From Omphiscola glabra (taxonomy: Eukaryota; Mollusca; Gastropoda; Lymnaeidae), in the NCBI GenBank assembly GCA_964017045.1, contig OZ024808.1:14562284-14626283 (forward strand): a stretch of DNA of 64,000 nt, given 5' to 3'. Below are positions 33,191 through 44,146 of this stretch, piece after piece (within the stretch, counting starts at the first letter, position 1; each line of letters opens with the position of its first letter). The translations under genes were made by a program, and so were the position numbers. The notes beneath the pieces are model-generated. The model was not told the DNA's origin and searched no databases. It saw only the letters and a program-made list of their open reading frames with translations.

Positions 33191-34382
33191 TAAATATTTA
33201 CATGCGAGAGATCAGCTAAAGCCGAATTTTATTTTTGTTTATTTGTTTAAATCCTCTTAACCACCCGATAATTCAAACGGCTATATTCCATACGTGATAT
33301 TTTAGGACAATTACATTTTAACCGATGCTTTATATATTTGAGTATATTTTTGTTCAAAACTCTATCGGGGTTCGGGAAAAAGCCACGAGGCTCGTTGACC
33401 CCTGACCCCCACTAGCTGGGCACTATTGAACAAGTGGGAGGTTATATGGGGGTCCGTGTGTAGTCATGGGTTTCAAACGTCATATAAATGAGAAATAACT
33501 TTAGTATTTTCAGTATAAAATATTACTCCCCAAAATGGAAGCTAATTAAATATGAAACACGCGAGATTTCAACTGAGTTTTAACTTTTTGATTTCTTTTC
33601 GTCTTTTTTTTTTTTCCTTTGCTGTTTTTGTTTTGTATTGTTTGTTCCACAATGGTATACATATTTTAAATCAACTGAACACCATAGCCTGTGGCGTTGT
33701 CTTTTGGAGACAATACTGAGCAGCACAGTTATATATATACTTAGAGCCTATTGTCTTACGGTCAACCACGGGATGTATGAAAGTAGGTTGCAGTGAAAAA
33801 CATCCGTCCAGGACGTCCATTTAATTTTCCTTAATGGCCAATCATTTACAGCATTGTCCGCCGTCCACCGGACATCCAAATCGAGCAGACGATCGTCCCT
33901 ACTAAAACTCTCCTCTCTACTGGTCACTGACAGTTTACTTATTGCAATTACAAATCGGGGTACGGACAAAGTAGTCAGCTGTTGGAGACGTGACCAGGGG
34001 TCGGGGGGGAGAGAGAGAGAGAGAGGGGGGGGGATAGCAAGGGATAATTACATTGATACATTTGAGAACGTACGCTAATCAATTGTCACATTGTCAGACG
34101 TCCATTATACACTGACGATCACAAAAGACGGTTTATCTGTTACACGGATCGCTACCGCCCCCCCCAACCCCTTTTCGTCCCCTCTTTTCCCCCAATAATT
34201 CGAAATTTTACTATATTTCATTTGCTTGAACTTTTTATTTTACTTAAAAAATTACAAATTCGACCGCAAATAAAACGTAAAACGTATTCTGAACAGCGCA
34301 GATGGATTGACTATTGGACTACATAGGACGTCATGACAGGGTGAGCATTTGATCAACCTTTGGAATACCGGTATAGGAAGTC
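33191..34382. other. No gene seen
   Basis: Unique sequence. GA-rich/G-rich stretch at about 34,005-34,034. Open frames at 33,748-34,078 overlap on both strands without domains. The last nine bases (34,374-34,382, taggaagtc) are the left target duplication of the next element. Confidence 0.55.
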
Positions 34383-35390
34383 GGTAACCAGACAAAACGA
34401 CAAAATACAAAACGACAAGTGACAAAACGACAAGTGACAAAACGACAAGGTGACAAAACGACAAGTGACAAAACGACAAGGTGACAAAACGACAAGGTGA
34501 CAAAACGACAAGTTTTCAACGCCAACTCATCCACCGTCTTTAATGCCTTACATACAATAAAGTAAGGTCCACTTTTAAAGATATTTTACATGCCTTATCG
34601 TTGGAGAAACACGGTATTCGGTTATCAGACTTGCGCATAATTACATTAAAATGTGATTAATTACCATTAGAATTACATGACCTATATTTGTAATTATCTA
34701 CAATTTACATTACTTCATTCAAAAGTGTACTTAATTACCATTACAAATTACTCCACTATTGACCTGTAATTACAATTACTTTTTTTTTTATTTAAAAAAT
34801 TTTTAGTTTGGGAATTTTTGTTCATTTGTTTCAATAACTTAAACATCAACATTGTTTTAGTAAGACATATTTCCTTTTACAGTGCAGTACATGCACATTT
34901 TTAGGAACCCGCTTTTGGATTTTATTGTTATACAAGAAAGTCAGAGAAGTTCATTAAATGATTTTACTGTATATTTGAATACACAATCATATTTTGTAGC
35001 AGACCCTTAAAAATTTCAGTGATTGTGTGTATGAGCAACCATGAAATAATTTAAATTATAATATTCAGCTTGCTCATTCCTTGGAGACAAATTGTATGTC
35101 ATATTGGGTCAAAGTACTATATGAGTATGTTGTATACCATGACACTATATTCATTAGGATGTAATCTGCTATTTAGTATTTTCACTTTTGCTCTGCAAAT
35201 AAACATTTACTGAGAAATTAAAAAAGGACAATTACATGGATAGTAATTAATTACAATTACTAATTACAGTAATTAAAAATAAAATGTGTAATTAATTAAA
35301 AAGTTTTTAATTATTATCTCAAGTATGTCTGTTATTATGCATAAGATTAGGTTCTCAAAAGGTCTATTACTATCTAATTACAATGTACAG

Positions 35391-35537
35391 CAGTGGTTCT
35401 CAACCTTCCTAATGCCGCGACCCTTTAATACAGTTCCTCGTGTTTTGGCGACCCCCGAATCACAAAATTATTTGTGTTGCTACTATATAACTGTGGTGTA
35501 TAAATGTTTTCCGATGGTCTTAGGTTGAGAACCGCTG
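35391..35537 (+). mobile_element. SPIN-like hAT MITE (copy 2), nested
   Basis: Begins cagtggttctcaaccttcct, continues 'aatgccgcgaccctttaata' and 'cagttcctcgtgtt', and ends ccgatggtcttaggttgaga plus accgctg. This is the SPIN order in forward orientation, with the inner part of the right subterminal palindrome deleted, giving 147 bp. Flanks atgtacag (35,383-35,390) and ctgtacag (35,538-35,545) match at 7 of 8. It sits in the core of the 34,383-36,892 foldback, so it is younger than that element. Confidence 0.8.
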
Positions 35538-35954
35538 CTGTACAGGAAACTGCACTAACACAGCACTACACTGTTGAACACCAACTTCAGCTTCTAGAGC
35601 ACATGTGTCAAACTCAAGTTATTTTTCATCACGACTAACACAGAATTAGGCCGACGACTCCACTAAGAAAGGAACAATATTTGAAACCCATCGCTGCGAA
35701 CATCAAAGCTCTTTGATGTGACCGCCGCACGAGTTTATCATGTTTGCAACGGTAACCAGACAAAACGACATGTGACAAAACGACAAGGTGGCAAAACGAC
35801 AAGTGACAAAACGACAAGTGACAAAACGACAAAGTGATAAAATGACAAGGTTTGAGGTTAGGGTTAGTCTGATAATCCAATACCGTGTTTCCCCAACTAT
35901 AAGGCATGTTAAATAAAAATAAAAAAAGTTGAACATACTTTATTGTATGCTAGG

Positions 35955-36408
35955 CAGTGTTTCCCAACCTTTTTCGTGCCATGCCCCACCTAAGCCAGTG
36001 TTGCCCAACCTTTTTTGTGCCATGCCCCACCTAAGCCAGTGTTTCCCAACCTTTTTCGTGCCATGCCCCAACTAAGCTTTTCTAAAATTCTTTGCCGCCA
36101 TGTAACATATACATAATTTTTAATATTCAAAAATACGGTTGTTCACTGAAGAAGCTTGATAGGTTTCAGGAAGAAATCACTAGGAAATTGGTGAGGAAAC
36201 ATAGTAAGTAAATTTTCAAAACATATATGGAAAACTGACATTTAAGTATGAAATAATTTTAATGAAATATGTTTCTATATTATTTTAATTATTAGTAATA
36301 ATTTATTGTTTAACGTTAGTGAGATGTTTGTGTTTTCAAGTTCTAGATAGCTCATTTTCTAATTGCCCCCCCCCCTGTGGGGCGTGGGCCCCACGTTGGG
36401 AAACACAG
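35955..36408. mobile_element. hAT MITE with triplicated left end, nested in foldback arm
   Basis: The left 41 bp (cagtgtttcccaaccttttt...cacctaagc) occurs three times in tandem, at 35,955, 35,996 and 36,037. The right end is cacgttgggaaacacag. Flanks atgctagg (35,947-35,954) and atgtaagg (36,409-36,416) match at 6 of 8. The opposite foldback arm (34,540-34,560) gives the uninterrupted site with atgtaagg, which supports this insertion point. No coding capacity. Confidence 0.8.
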
Positions 36409-36892
36409 ATGTAAGGCATTAAAGACTTGTCGTTTTGTCACTTGTCGTTTTGTCATTTTGTCACCTTGTCACTTGTCGTTTTGTCGCCTTGTCGTTTTGT
36501 CATTTTGTCACCTTGTCGTTTTGTCACCTTGTCGTTTTGTCACTTGTCGTTTTGTCACCTTGTCGTTTTGTCACCTTGTCGTTTTGTCGCCTTGTCGTTT
36601 TGTCGCCTTGTCGTTTTGTCGCCTTGTCGTTTTGTCACCTTGTCGTTTTGTCACTTGTCGTTTTGTCACTTGTCGTTTTGTCGCCTTGTCGTTTTGTCGC
36701 CTTGTCGTTTTGTCACCTTGTCGTTTTGTCACTTGTCATTTTGTCACTTGTCGTTTTGTCACCTTGTCGTTTTGTCGCCTTGTCGTTTTGTCACCTTGTC
36801 GTTTTGTCACCTTGTCGTTTTGTCACTTGTCGTTTTGTCACTTGTCGTTTTGTCCCTTGTCATTTTGTCACTTGTCGTTTTGTCATGGAACC

Positions 36893-39213
36893 TAGGAAGT
36901 CATAGCAGGTGACTTATTTATGAACTAATTTATACCAATCTCTCACTATATATATATATATATATGACGTCCTGGCCGGTGGGTTTCTATATCAAATGAG
37001 TGTTTAAAAGACATTCAATTGATTTTTAAGGAGTCTGATATTGAAAGAGTGAGTCGGGGGGTCGTTCCACACAAGTCAATGTTTATTTTTTGGACCTACG
37101 TTCAATCACGACCAAATCCACAAGAATCCCACTTCAATTTCTGGGCACTAACATTTTATTTACAGTAAGGCACTAAAGTCTCACCCAACTTCAATTGCTT
37201 TTGCTTAATTTTGTCAAGAGTTAAATTGTGGGAGGACCATTGGTTAATAGTTTTAGTTATCTCCCTCGGCATAAAAAAAAATACATTTTAAAAAAAAATC
37301 AGATTTGAGTCTTGAATTTCCTCCCCTTCATCTCAAGACCAAGTGCGAACACCGCAAACACAGCTTTTTATTATCGAACATGATAATCTCCCTTGGACCT
37401 TCGCGACAGTAGCGCCACGCCAGAAGTGGCCCCACGCGACAATTTTAAAAAGTTGGCAAGTATTTTAACGGTATATATATAATCAAATTAGCCTTTTTTT
37501 TTTTTTTTTTTTTTTTTAAAGACCGGAATCTAAGTGTCTATATGACTAACGTGGGTTCAAACATTCAAAGGTTGCTTTTAGAGCTAATATATGCAGCTAT
37601 AAAAAATGACTTCGTTTTTTTACTATAATTACTATAAGAAAACAGACTAAATCTTAGCCGAGCATTGCTGCAATGAGCCTGGGGATGACTGTAGCTGGAG
37701 TCGGAATAGAGTTACGAGTCCAAAGTAATGTCATGAATATTACTCTGAATTTGTTATAATAAAATGATATTACTTTTTTTTTCCAAATTGCGACGTCTCA
37801 AACTGTACTTGGTGTTATTTTATGGACGGTATTGGGGTTAACACCGCAGCCACTGCAATGTGTGCGGAGAAAATGGTCAATCTGAGATGGTCAGCCTGAC
37901 CCACGCTATCCCTCGGGTGCGCTCATTACCGGCCACCCCCTCCAGCTCGCACTGGCTTCATCCTTCCTAAGCTAATCGCCGTGAGAACCAGAGGGGTCAT
38001 TTCAAATTTCATATATCCCGTGACAGTCGCCGGGGGTATTAAAAATATACTCCAGCCAGCCCCCACGCTTACTTGAGGGCCCATTTTCAGCTAAGTTGAC
38101 AGTCAAGACACGCGAACACATCCAGCTAATACTCGAGCCTGGGGTCGAGTGGGACATCTTGGGCTGACCTGACGGACCGCGCTATGCATGACACCCAAGT
38201 ATTTAGAGCTTAGAGGCTCAAATTTGATCTGCGGGGGACCGAGTCAAGACAATCCGAACCCTTGGGAAATACGTCAATGAGTTGTTGTTTTTTTTGTTTC
38301 AGCTTAAGTCGGTGGATGCACGATTATTTATTCACTTCTAGCGACGAATCTGTTTTTATAATACAAAATAGATTTAAAGAGCCTTTTTAAAGTCATTCTT
38401 AACTGAATACGTAATATATAATAATCAACATGTGCCAGAATGGGACAGATTTGTTATAGTGTCAAACTCATCAAAAGTTATATGTGCCTTACAGTAAGTG
38501 TTAGGCGGCGGCTCGGGGGGGGGGGGGGCGGGGGAAGGGGCGGGGTTTGCAACAAATAATCTGTACGACTTGTATTTGAGCTAGGAATTGATGTTTGTAA
38601 GTAAATGTGAATGTTTGTAAATGTGAATGTTCGTAAATCTGGATGTTTGTAAATGTGAATTTTTGTAAATTTGGTTTACTTTACTAACGACTGACGATGT
38701 CACCATTTTGTAACAAAAATAAAACTTGTGGCTAATTTACTTCATCAGACGTTATCAAATTTTTTTGTTTAAAACTCCAATCTGAGCCTCAGTTCCCAAT
38801 CGTTTACCTATAAGACAATGACTTGATTGTAAACCCGTGATGCCATCTTTGAATGTACGAACCGACGTTCTCATCTCACATTACCTGATCTACGACCAGA
38901 CTTCTTTGAAGCCCCCCCCCACCCCCACCATCACTTTGATGCCGTTGGGCGCAATCTGACGCATACGGCATGACAGCTCCAATACAAATCGACAGCCCTC
39001 ATTCTCCACGAACCCCATGGCGCATTCAATGGCCGCCTCCCTACCGCGGGGGGACCCCCCTCACAACCCGCCCGGCCAAGATGGCGAGGGACCCGGGGTC
39101 CACCGCGAGAGTCGGTAAGTACCCGGAGCTAATAGCATGGAGGCCGTGCTCATACGGACGGCAACTTAACACTTTCAAGTGAGCGCCGTCTCCTGAGACA
39201 ATTTGGGCGTTTG
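36893..39213. other. No gene seen
   Basis: Unique sequence with (TA)n at about 36,949-36,965, a T24 run near 37,494, a few 'gtaaatgtgaatgttt' copies at 38,598-38,672 and a G14 run at about 38,515. No exon is supported. Confidence 0.55.
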
Positions 39214-39455
39214 TCTTTTTCAGTTGAGGCAATGCTAGCGTTGCAGTCCAAGAACTTGAACCGGAGTGCGACCATAATTTGACCACCAATGACTATATTT
39301 TACTTTAGATATGAGAATTAAGGTTTTCAAAGCTATCTTTTTCAGTTGAGGCAATGCGAGCGTTGCAGTCCAAGAACTTGAACCGTAGTGCGACCATAAT
39401 TTGATCACAAATGGCTATATTTTACTTTAGATATGACAATTACGGTTTTAAAAGC
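39214..39455. repeat. 122-bp tandem duplication
   Basis: Two copies of a ~122-bp unit beginning 'tctttttcagttgaggcaat' and including 'cgttgcagtccaagaacttg' and 'tatattttactttagata'. The copies are about 90% alike by eye. Confidence 0.9.
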
Positions 39456-41171
39456 GAACTTTTTTCAGCTGTACACGTGTTTCATATCGCTAACTGCTAT
39501 ATTTTCTTCATTCCCTATTTTGCAAGTTTGTTGTTTGCGTGACAACTCTCGTTATTCCAATTTTTGTTTGCCTCCATTGTACGGGCTTTTCCTATGGATA
39601 GTTTTACGTGTGATGAATTTGACACTGACTGTAATGTTTGGTTTTCTCGTGAGATTATGGCGTGAGATAGCTACATGGATACATCACGCTGATTATTGCC
39701 AGGCCAGAAGTATGAAGAATTGGTGGTTGTCGGGGGGAGGGGGGGTAAATCGTGGTCCGTGGTTAACACGTCATCACAAAAAAGACTCCGGGAAATAATT
39801 ATCCCCGGGGAACATGTCCCGATGTTTTACTCGGAGTCGGAGTCAGATTTACGACTCTGACCCGGGCTCCGATTTATACACTTTGACCCGCGGTTCTCCC
39901 TTCCTGTTGGTGATAACATTCCCCCCGGTTTCACATGCGGGGCCAATATCGGTGTGGGGCATCTTCGGGTGTCCCTTCTTGCCGTAAACTAGGCTCCTCA
40001 ATAAACCATCGTAAGGTAACAAGCCCGGGACGATACCGCCTGTTCGGGACCCGATCACTACAAAGGGGCCGGGCGTCAAGACAACTGAGAACGGATGATT
40101 CACTGCCATAAAAACTCACGGCCTCACAGCTCGAGCAGGATCCAAGACGTTGCGGTGGTCGGTCAAAAAAGGGGGGGGGGTCCCCGGGGGACAGATTTTT
40201 ACCCTAAGGGGGAGGGGGGTCAAGATTTGGACGATGGATGGCACAACTGCAGTAGTCAGCGGTGACGGATGAGGGCAGGGGTGAGGCAGGAATGTAAACA
40301 AAAACTGATAACTAGAGGCCCCTAATGAGGGCTTTATAGGTCTGAGGTCGCCATTTATGGTCCCTAGTGGAGGTTGGGCTGGGGAGGGAGGGAGAGACCC
40401 GTGGCCGAGGTGTTACGCAAGGTGTGAGAGGCAGTGTGGGTTTATGTCAAATCTCGTTTAATATGACAGAATTTAGAGTGGTCTAGTAGTTAGGGAATGA
40501 TGCAGGAGGAGGCGTTTGAGACCATTTAACGTTTGGTCTCGCCCCACTTGCCAATGTTTTGAAACGTGGACTTTTGAAAGATGGTAAATCAGGAGAGCGC
40601 CAACACGTCGCATCGTTACATGGAGCCGTGTTCCCATCGAACTGTGTGCCCCGAAAATGTACAAAATTCATCAACATATTAAAATATAAAGAGATTGTTA
40701 ACATTTATGAATAGCCATTTTAAGGCAGTGAATTCATTACAGCAATGATCAAAGCGAAACACCTACGGGTCATTACAGAGTCTTGACATGTTCACACGCG
40801 AGTGGTTGCAAAGTTGCAATCATTACATTCTGTTGTAAAAAAAAAAAAAATATTTTGCGTGTTAGATGCATAACATTTATTTGAACCTTCACATTGGGTT
40901 GATCAATTGATCTCCGAAGTTCAAGAGTTGCGCCATTTTATCGATGGTGGATGAACTCACACTGTTCCGATTAGGGCCTTAATAGGGTTTGCATTTCTAA
41001 GACCGGAAAACATCACTTCGTATTACGCAGTGTTACTACTTTTTATATTATTTCTTTTTGTGACAATGTATTTCCACAAATACATAGCAGAAACATTTTT
41101 TTTTGTAAAATCTTTCGTAAACTAAAGTTGTAAACAAGTTTTCGTCTAGGTTTAGACCCACTACGCCGGCC
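39456..41171. other. No confident gene
   Basis: A minus-strand ATG frame at 40,109-39,849 (86 codons, ending Pro-Gly-Ser-Glu-Ser-stop) has even codon use but no recognisable domain and no neighbouring exon. I put it at about 0.15 as a gene. The rest is unique sequence with G runs near 40,170-40,220. Confidence 0.45.
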
Positions 41172-41359
41172 CAGAAGCGTAGCTAAAGGGGGGCAGGGGA
41201 GACAGGTTCCCCGGGCGTCAGACTAGTTAAGGGCGCCAAAATGTGCTTTGATATTATTTTATTGATGAAAATAATAGGTTTGAGAGTTGAAAAAAGAATG
41301 GGGGCGCTCTTTAAAATGAATCTTGTTCCCGGGCGCCAAAAACTCTAGCTACGCCTCTG
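41172..41359. mobile_element. hAT MITE, 'CAGWGGCGTAGC' family, copy 1
   Basis: Termini cagaagcgtagctaa and tagctacgcctctg are inverted repeats. Flanks cgccggcc (41,164-41,171) and cgccggct (41,360-41,367) match at 7 of 8. The interior 'ccgggcg', 'agggcgccaaa' and 'gagttgaaaaaagaa' words are shared with the copy at 60,008. Length 188 bp. Confidence 0.8.
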
Positions 41360-41780
41360 CGCCGGCTCACAGTAACGTAGAAATACCGAACAAACTTCAA
41401 GAGATTGGCCAAACGGAATACCAGGATGTTTTATTAATATCTCAATGTGGTTGGCCAGACTGTATGCCCGGATGTTCTATTATTAGATTTCCGCCATTAA
41501 ATCCCACGCCGTATCCAGTAATGTTCAATTTCCGGAATGCGATGTCAACAGTTGTCGTTCCCGTGGGTGTCATTTAATGACGCAAAGGATAAAAAAAATT
41601 AAGTCGGTGATGTCAATAGATCCCACAATGCCAAGCTCTATGATGTCATGAATGACACTACACCAAATACTGACTTAATGCAGGCTACCTTCAGACATGC
41701 CACCGAACGATGTATAACACCAGAACGACGCCGTCACAGGTCAACTGGTCACGTGATGTGACCGAGAGGATCCACCAGTG

Positions 41781-41992
41781 TTTTTTTTTCTTTCTTTTTT
41801 TTTGGGGGGGGGGGGGGGTTGGGGGGTGTTCCCTCCGAAGTACTGCAATACTGAGGTAGTCACTCCCAAATAGACCCTTCGGGTTTCTAGGCTTTACGTC
41901 CCTGTATCTGTGACAGGGATCGTCCCGACCCCGGCCGGACACAAGGCGGGATGCACCACACTTTGATCTTAGCCAAAAGGCCGAGAAGCGAT
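41781..41992 (-). mobile_element. U2 snRNA-headed retroposon (U2 retrocopy or SINE)
   Basis: Read on the minus strand from 41,992, the first 32 bases (atcgcttctcggccttttgg, then ctaagatcaaag) are the U2 snRNA 5' end. The next bases, gtgtggtgcatc, replace the branch-point-recognition GUAGUA with GGUGCA. The middle diverges into new hairpins (tccctg...caggga; acccgaagggt). A 'ctatttggga' could be a degenerate Sm site. 'cagtattgcagtacttcgga' resembles the U2 3' stem-loop. It ends in C-rich then A-rich sequence (41,781-41,827), like a poly(A) tail. Perfect 12-bp flanks gatccaccagtg lie at 41,769-41,780 and 41,990-42,001; the right copy overlaps the first bases of U2. So this is a LINE-mobilised RNA, not a functional U2 gene. 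Confidence 0.75.
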
Positions 41993-42001
41993 CCACCAGT
42001 G

Positions 42002-43740
42002 AGCAGGTAACCTTAATAACTTTCATTCATTTATAATAGACTCCCTTTCCATAACATTAAAAATATTATTTTTTTAAAAATAGTTTATCTAGTTTAAGCC
42101 ATTTCATTAGCCATAAAGCAGTGCCGAGAAAAGGTAACTGTCGGGGACCACCCTTTCAAGTGACGCTGTTAACATCACGTGTTAGAATTCATTAGCACGA
42201 CCCTCATGAATAAGAAATGAGGGGGTCTGTGACCTCATCTAACTTTTTAATAGTTTAGCGGTGGTTACCTCCCTTCCGAGTAGAATGCCGCCCCTTGAAC
42301 TGTTGGAAGATTGTAGAAAAGAAGTGCACTGCTTTCATGTTAGATATTAAATTGCTATTCTTAAACTTGGATTTCAGTAAAAATTTAATACATATAGCTA
42401 GATAGAAAAAAATATTTTTTTTAATAAAATTTAAAGTCACTGTTCATGGATTTGGTTTGGGGGGGGGGGGGGGCAGTTTTCCATTTGGATATTGTCATGC
42501 TCTACAGTAGTGGTTCCAAACCCTTTGTGAAGCGCAGGGTCTATTATGCCTACCCCGTATCTGACAATTTAATGGTGTTGAGGAGCAGTGTTTCGGTGGG
42601 AGGGAAGCGTTTGCAGAGCCCCTGAGAAGTGCATGCGGGGCCCTGAGAATTACATGCGGGGCCCTGAGAAGGAAAGCGGAACCCTGAGAAGAACATGCGG
42701 AGTCCTGAGAATGCGTGCATAGCCAATGCTCAACAGTAAAGAATATTAATTATACGTGTAGATTTGGGGTGGAAGGCGCAGGGTAGACGGGCCAAGGGAA
42801 ACATTGGAACGTGCTAGCATAAGAGCTGTTAAAGAGAGAGAAAAAATTGAACTATCACTCAAAAATATCGATACATTTTAAACAAAAACACGACACGTGG
42901 ACCCTTAACAAACAAAGCAAAAAATCTTTGCCCCCTTTTTTTTCCAATGTACTTACTGAACAACATCTGACACGAAAGAGGAATTCATAGCGTCCAGTCC
43001 TTAAGATGTTTACACCATTCGTATACTATTTTAAAAAGACATCAATCTATGGATGTCTATTTTGAAACTCTGTAGGCGCATGTGTATATATATATATATA
43101 TGATTTGTCTTCACCAAGTGGCCACAGCATCAAACTCTACCACACCGAACTAGCCGCAACGGTACTTTCAGAAGCGTAAAGAAAACAACAGAATAGTATC
43201 GCACCAAAGCCCTCCATGACGATCCTGTAAATAAAAAAAACAACACTAGTCCATCGATTCCTTGCTACTGAGACACGATCCTCACACTTGAGCGGACAGA
43301 AAAGATAACCGTTTGGTGTCTGCTCAACACAACGCTGTTACAAACCTCAGGGAGGACACTTGAGAAACGTAAACACGAGATTCTAACTCCGTTGTTTTAA
43401 GAAACTAGATTCTATCCACACACAAAAAAACCTAGGCCTGAGAACTAACTCTTCTCGGTTGACAAGAACGAGGGAATAGGGAGGAGGAGGGAATAGGGAG
43501 GAGAAGGGTTTGGGGATCGGGGTTACGGGAAAAGCACCCCTAAAAAACTTGTCACCTGGCAGCCAAGGGAGTGAAAATATAACTTGATGGTGGGTTGACT
43601 CCACCATGTATTATTTATGTATACGGTTTCCAGTACATCTGACTTACTGGTTCATGCGTTGTCATAGGCGTTAGCACTTTGTGTATAGCAGGTTTACGCC
43701 GTAGAGCCAAAAAATGTTTACAAATCTGTTATATTGGCCT
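42002..43740. other. No gene seen; one small tandem repeat
   Basis: 42,612-42,725 holds about five copies of a 24-bp unit 'gccctgagaagtgcatgcgg'. 'agtggttccaaaccctttgt' at 42,509 looks like an isolated hAT-type end with no partner found. G14 at about 42,459. No exon is supported. Confidence 0.6.
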
Positions 43741-43960
43741 TTTTAGGTGTAAGGTCTAATTATTAGGTGTTAGGTCTAATTATTAGGTGTAAGGTCTTAT
43801 AATTAGGTGTAAGGTCTAATTATTAGGTGTAAGGTCTAATTATTTGGTGTAAGGTCTTATAATTAGGTGTAGGGTCTTATAATTAGGTTTAAGGTCTTAT
43901 AATTAGGTGTAAGGTCTAATAATTAGGTGTAAGGTCTTATAATTTGATGTAATGTCTAAT
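43741..43960. repeat. 20-bp minisatellite, about 11 copies
   Basis: Unit 'aattaggtgtaaggtctaat' with T/A and C/T variants. It ends immediately beside the stop codon of the possible terminal exon at 43,963. Confidence 0.95.
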
Positions 43961-43962
43961 AA

Positions 43963-44146
43963 CTATTTAATTCGCTCCCAGACCGGGTTTGTAATTTTGT
44001 CGACTCCACTGTGAATAAAAGAAATGTAGGGACGCCTGGAGAGCATTCTTTCGATGAACTCCTTCAATGACTTGGTCATGTTGCATTCACATACATACAT
44101 TACGCTCTGTGCATTGCATAGCTCACAAAGGAAATGGTAATCAGCC
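43963..44146 (-). CDS. Possible terminal coding exon, unknown protein
   Basis: Minus strand: a T-rich tract and acceptor (ttctattttattgag) at 44,147 open into a frame of about 60 codons ending Trp-Glu-Arg-Ile-Lys and TAG at 43,965-43,963. The sequence contains Cys-Glu-Leu-Cys, Cys-Glu-Cys and Lys-Glu-Phe-Ile-Glu-Arg-Met-Leu, a mix typical of folded protein. No homologous family comes to mind. No upstream exon was found in the next several kilobases and no poly(A) signal is obvious, because a minisatellite follows at once. It could be an isolated pseudo-exon. Confidence 0.35.

Larger units (their letters stand above)
34383..36892. mobile_element. 2.5-kb foldback transposon with 9-bp TSD and nested insertions
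   Basis: Left end ggtaaccagacaaaacgaca; right end reverse complement ggttccatgacaaaacgaca. taggaagtc flanks it exactly at 34,374-34,382 and 36,893-36,901. Arms: 34,383-34,634 pairs with about 35,866-36,892. Each begins with a minisatellite of 15-16 bp (ttgtcgttttgtcacc type): about 130 bp on the left, about 470 bp on the right. Inward, the unique parts match, for example tgtatgtaaggcattaaaga on the right strand and its complement at 34,535-34,555, and gtctgataa...taccgtgttt further in. The right arm is split by a hAT MITE at 35,955-36,408. A further left-oriented array sits at 35,751-35,850. The core (34,640-35,390) is AT-rich with many taattac/attacaatt words and no open frame. A 9-bp duplication suggests a Mutator-like foldback. 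Confidence 0.8.

Noticed and set aside
36377..36912. Three overlapping plus-strand frames rich in Cys, Phe, Leu and Ser
   Set aside because: All three frames are open simultaneously across the 15-16-bp array of the foldback arm.
39849..40109. 86-codon minus-strand ATG frame
   Set aside because: No recognisable motif, no neighbouring exon and a length reachable by chance in GC-richer DNA.
41781..41992. A functional U2 snRNA gene
   Set aside because: Branch-point-recognition sequence and middle are altered. The A-rich tail and target duplication indicate retroposition, and a promoter would not have been copied.
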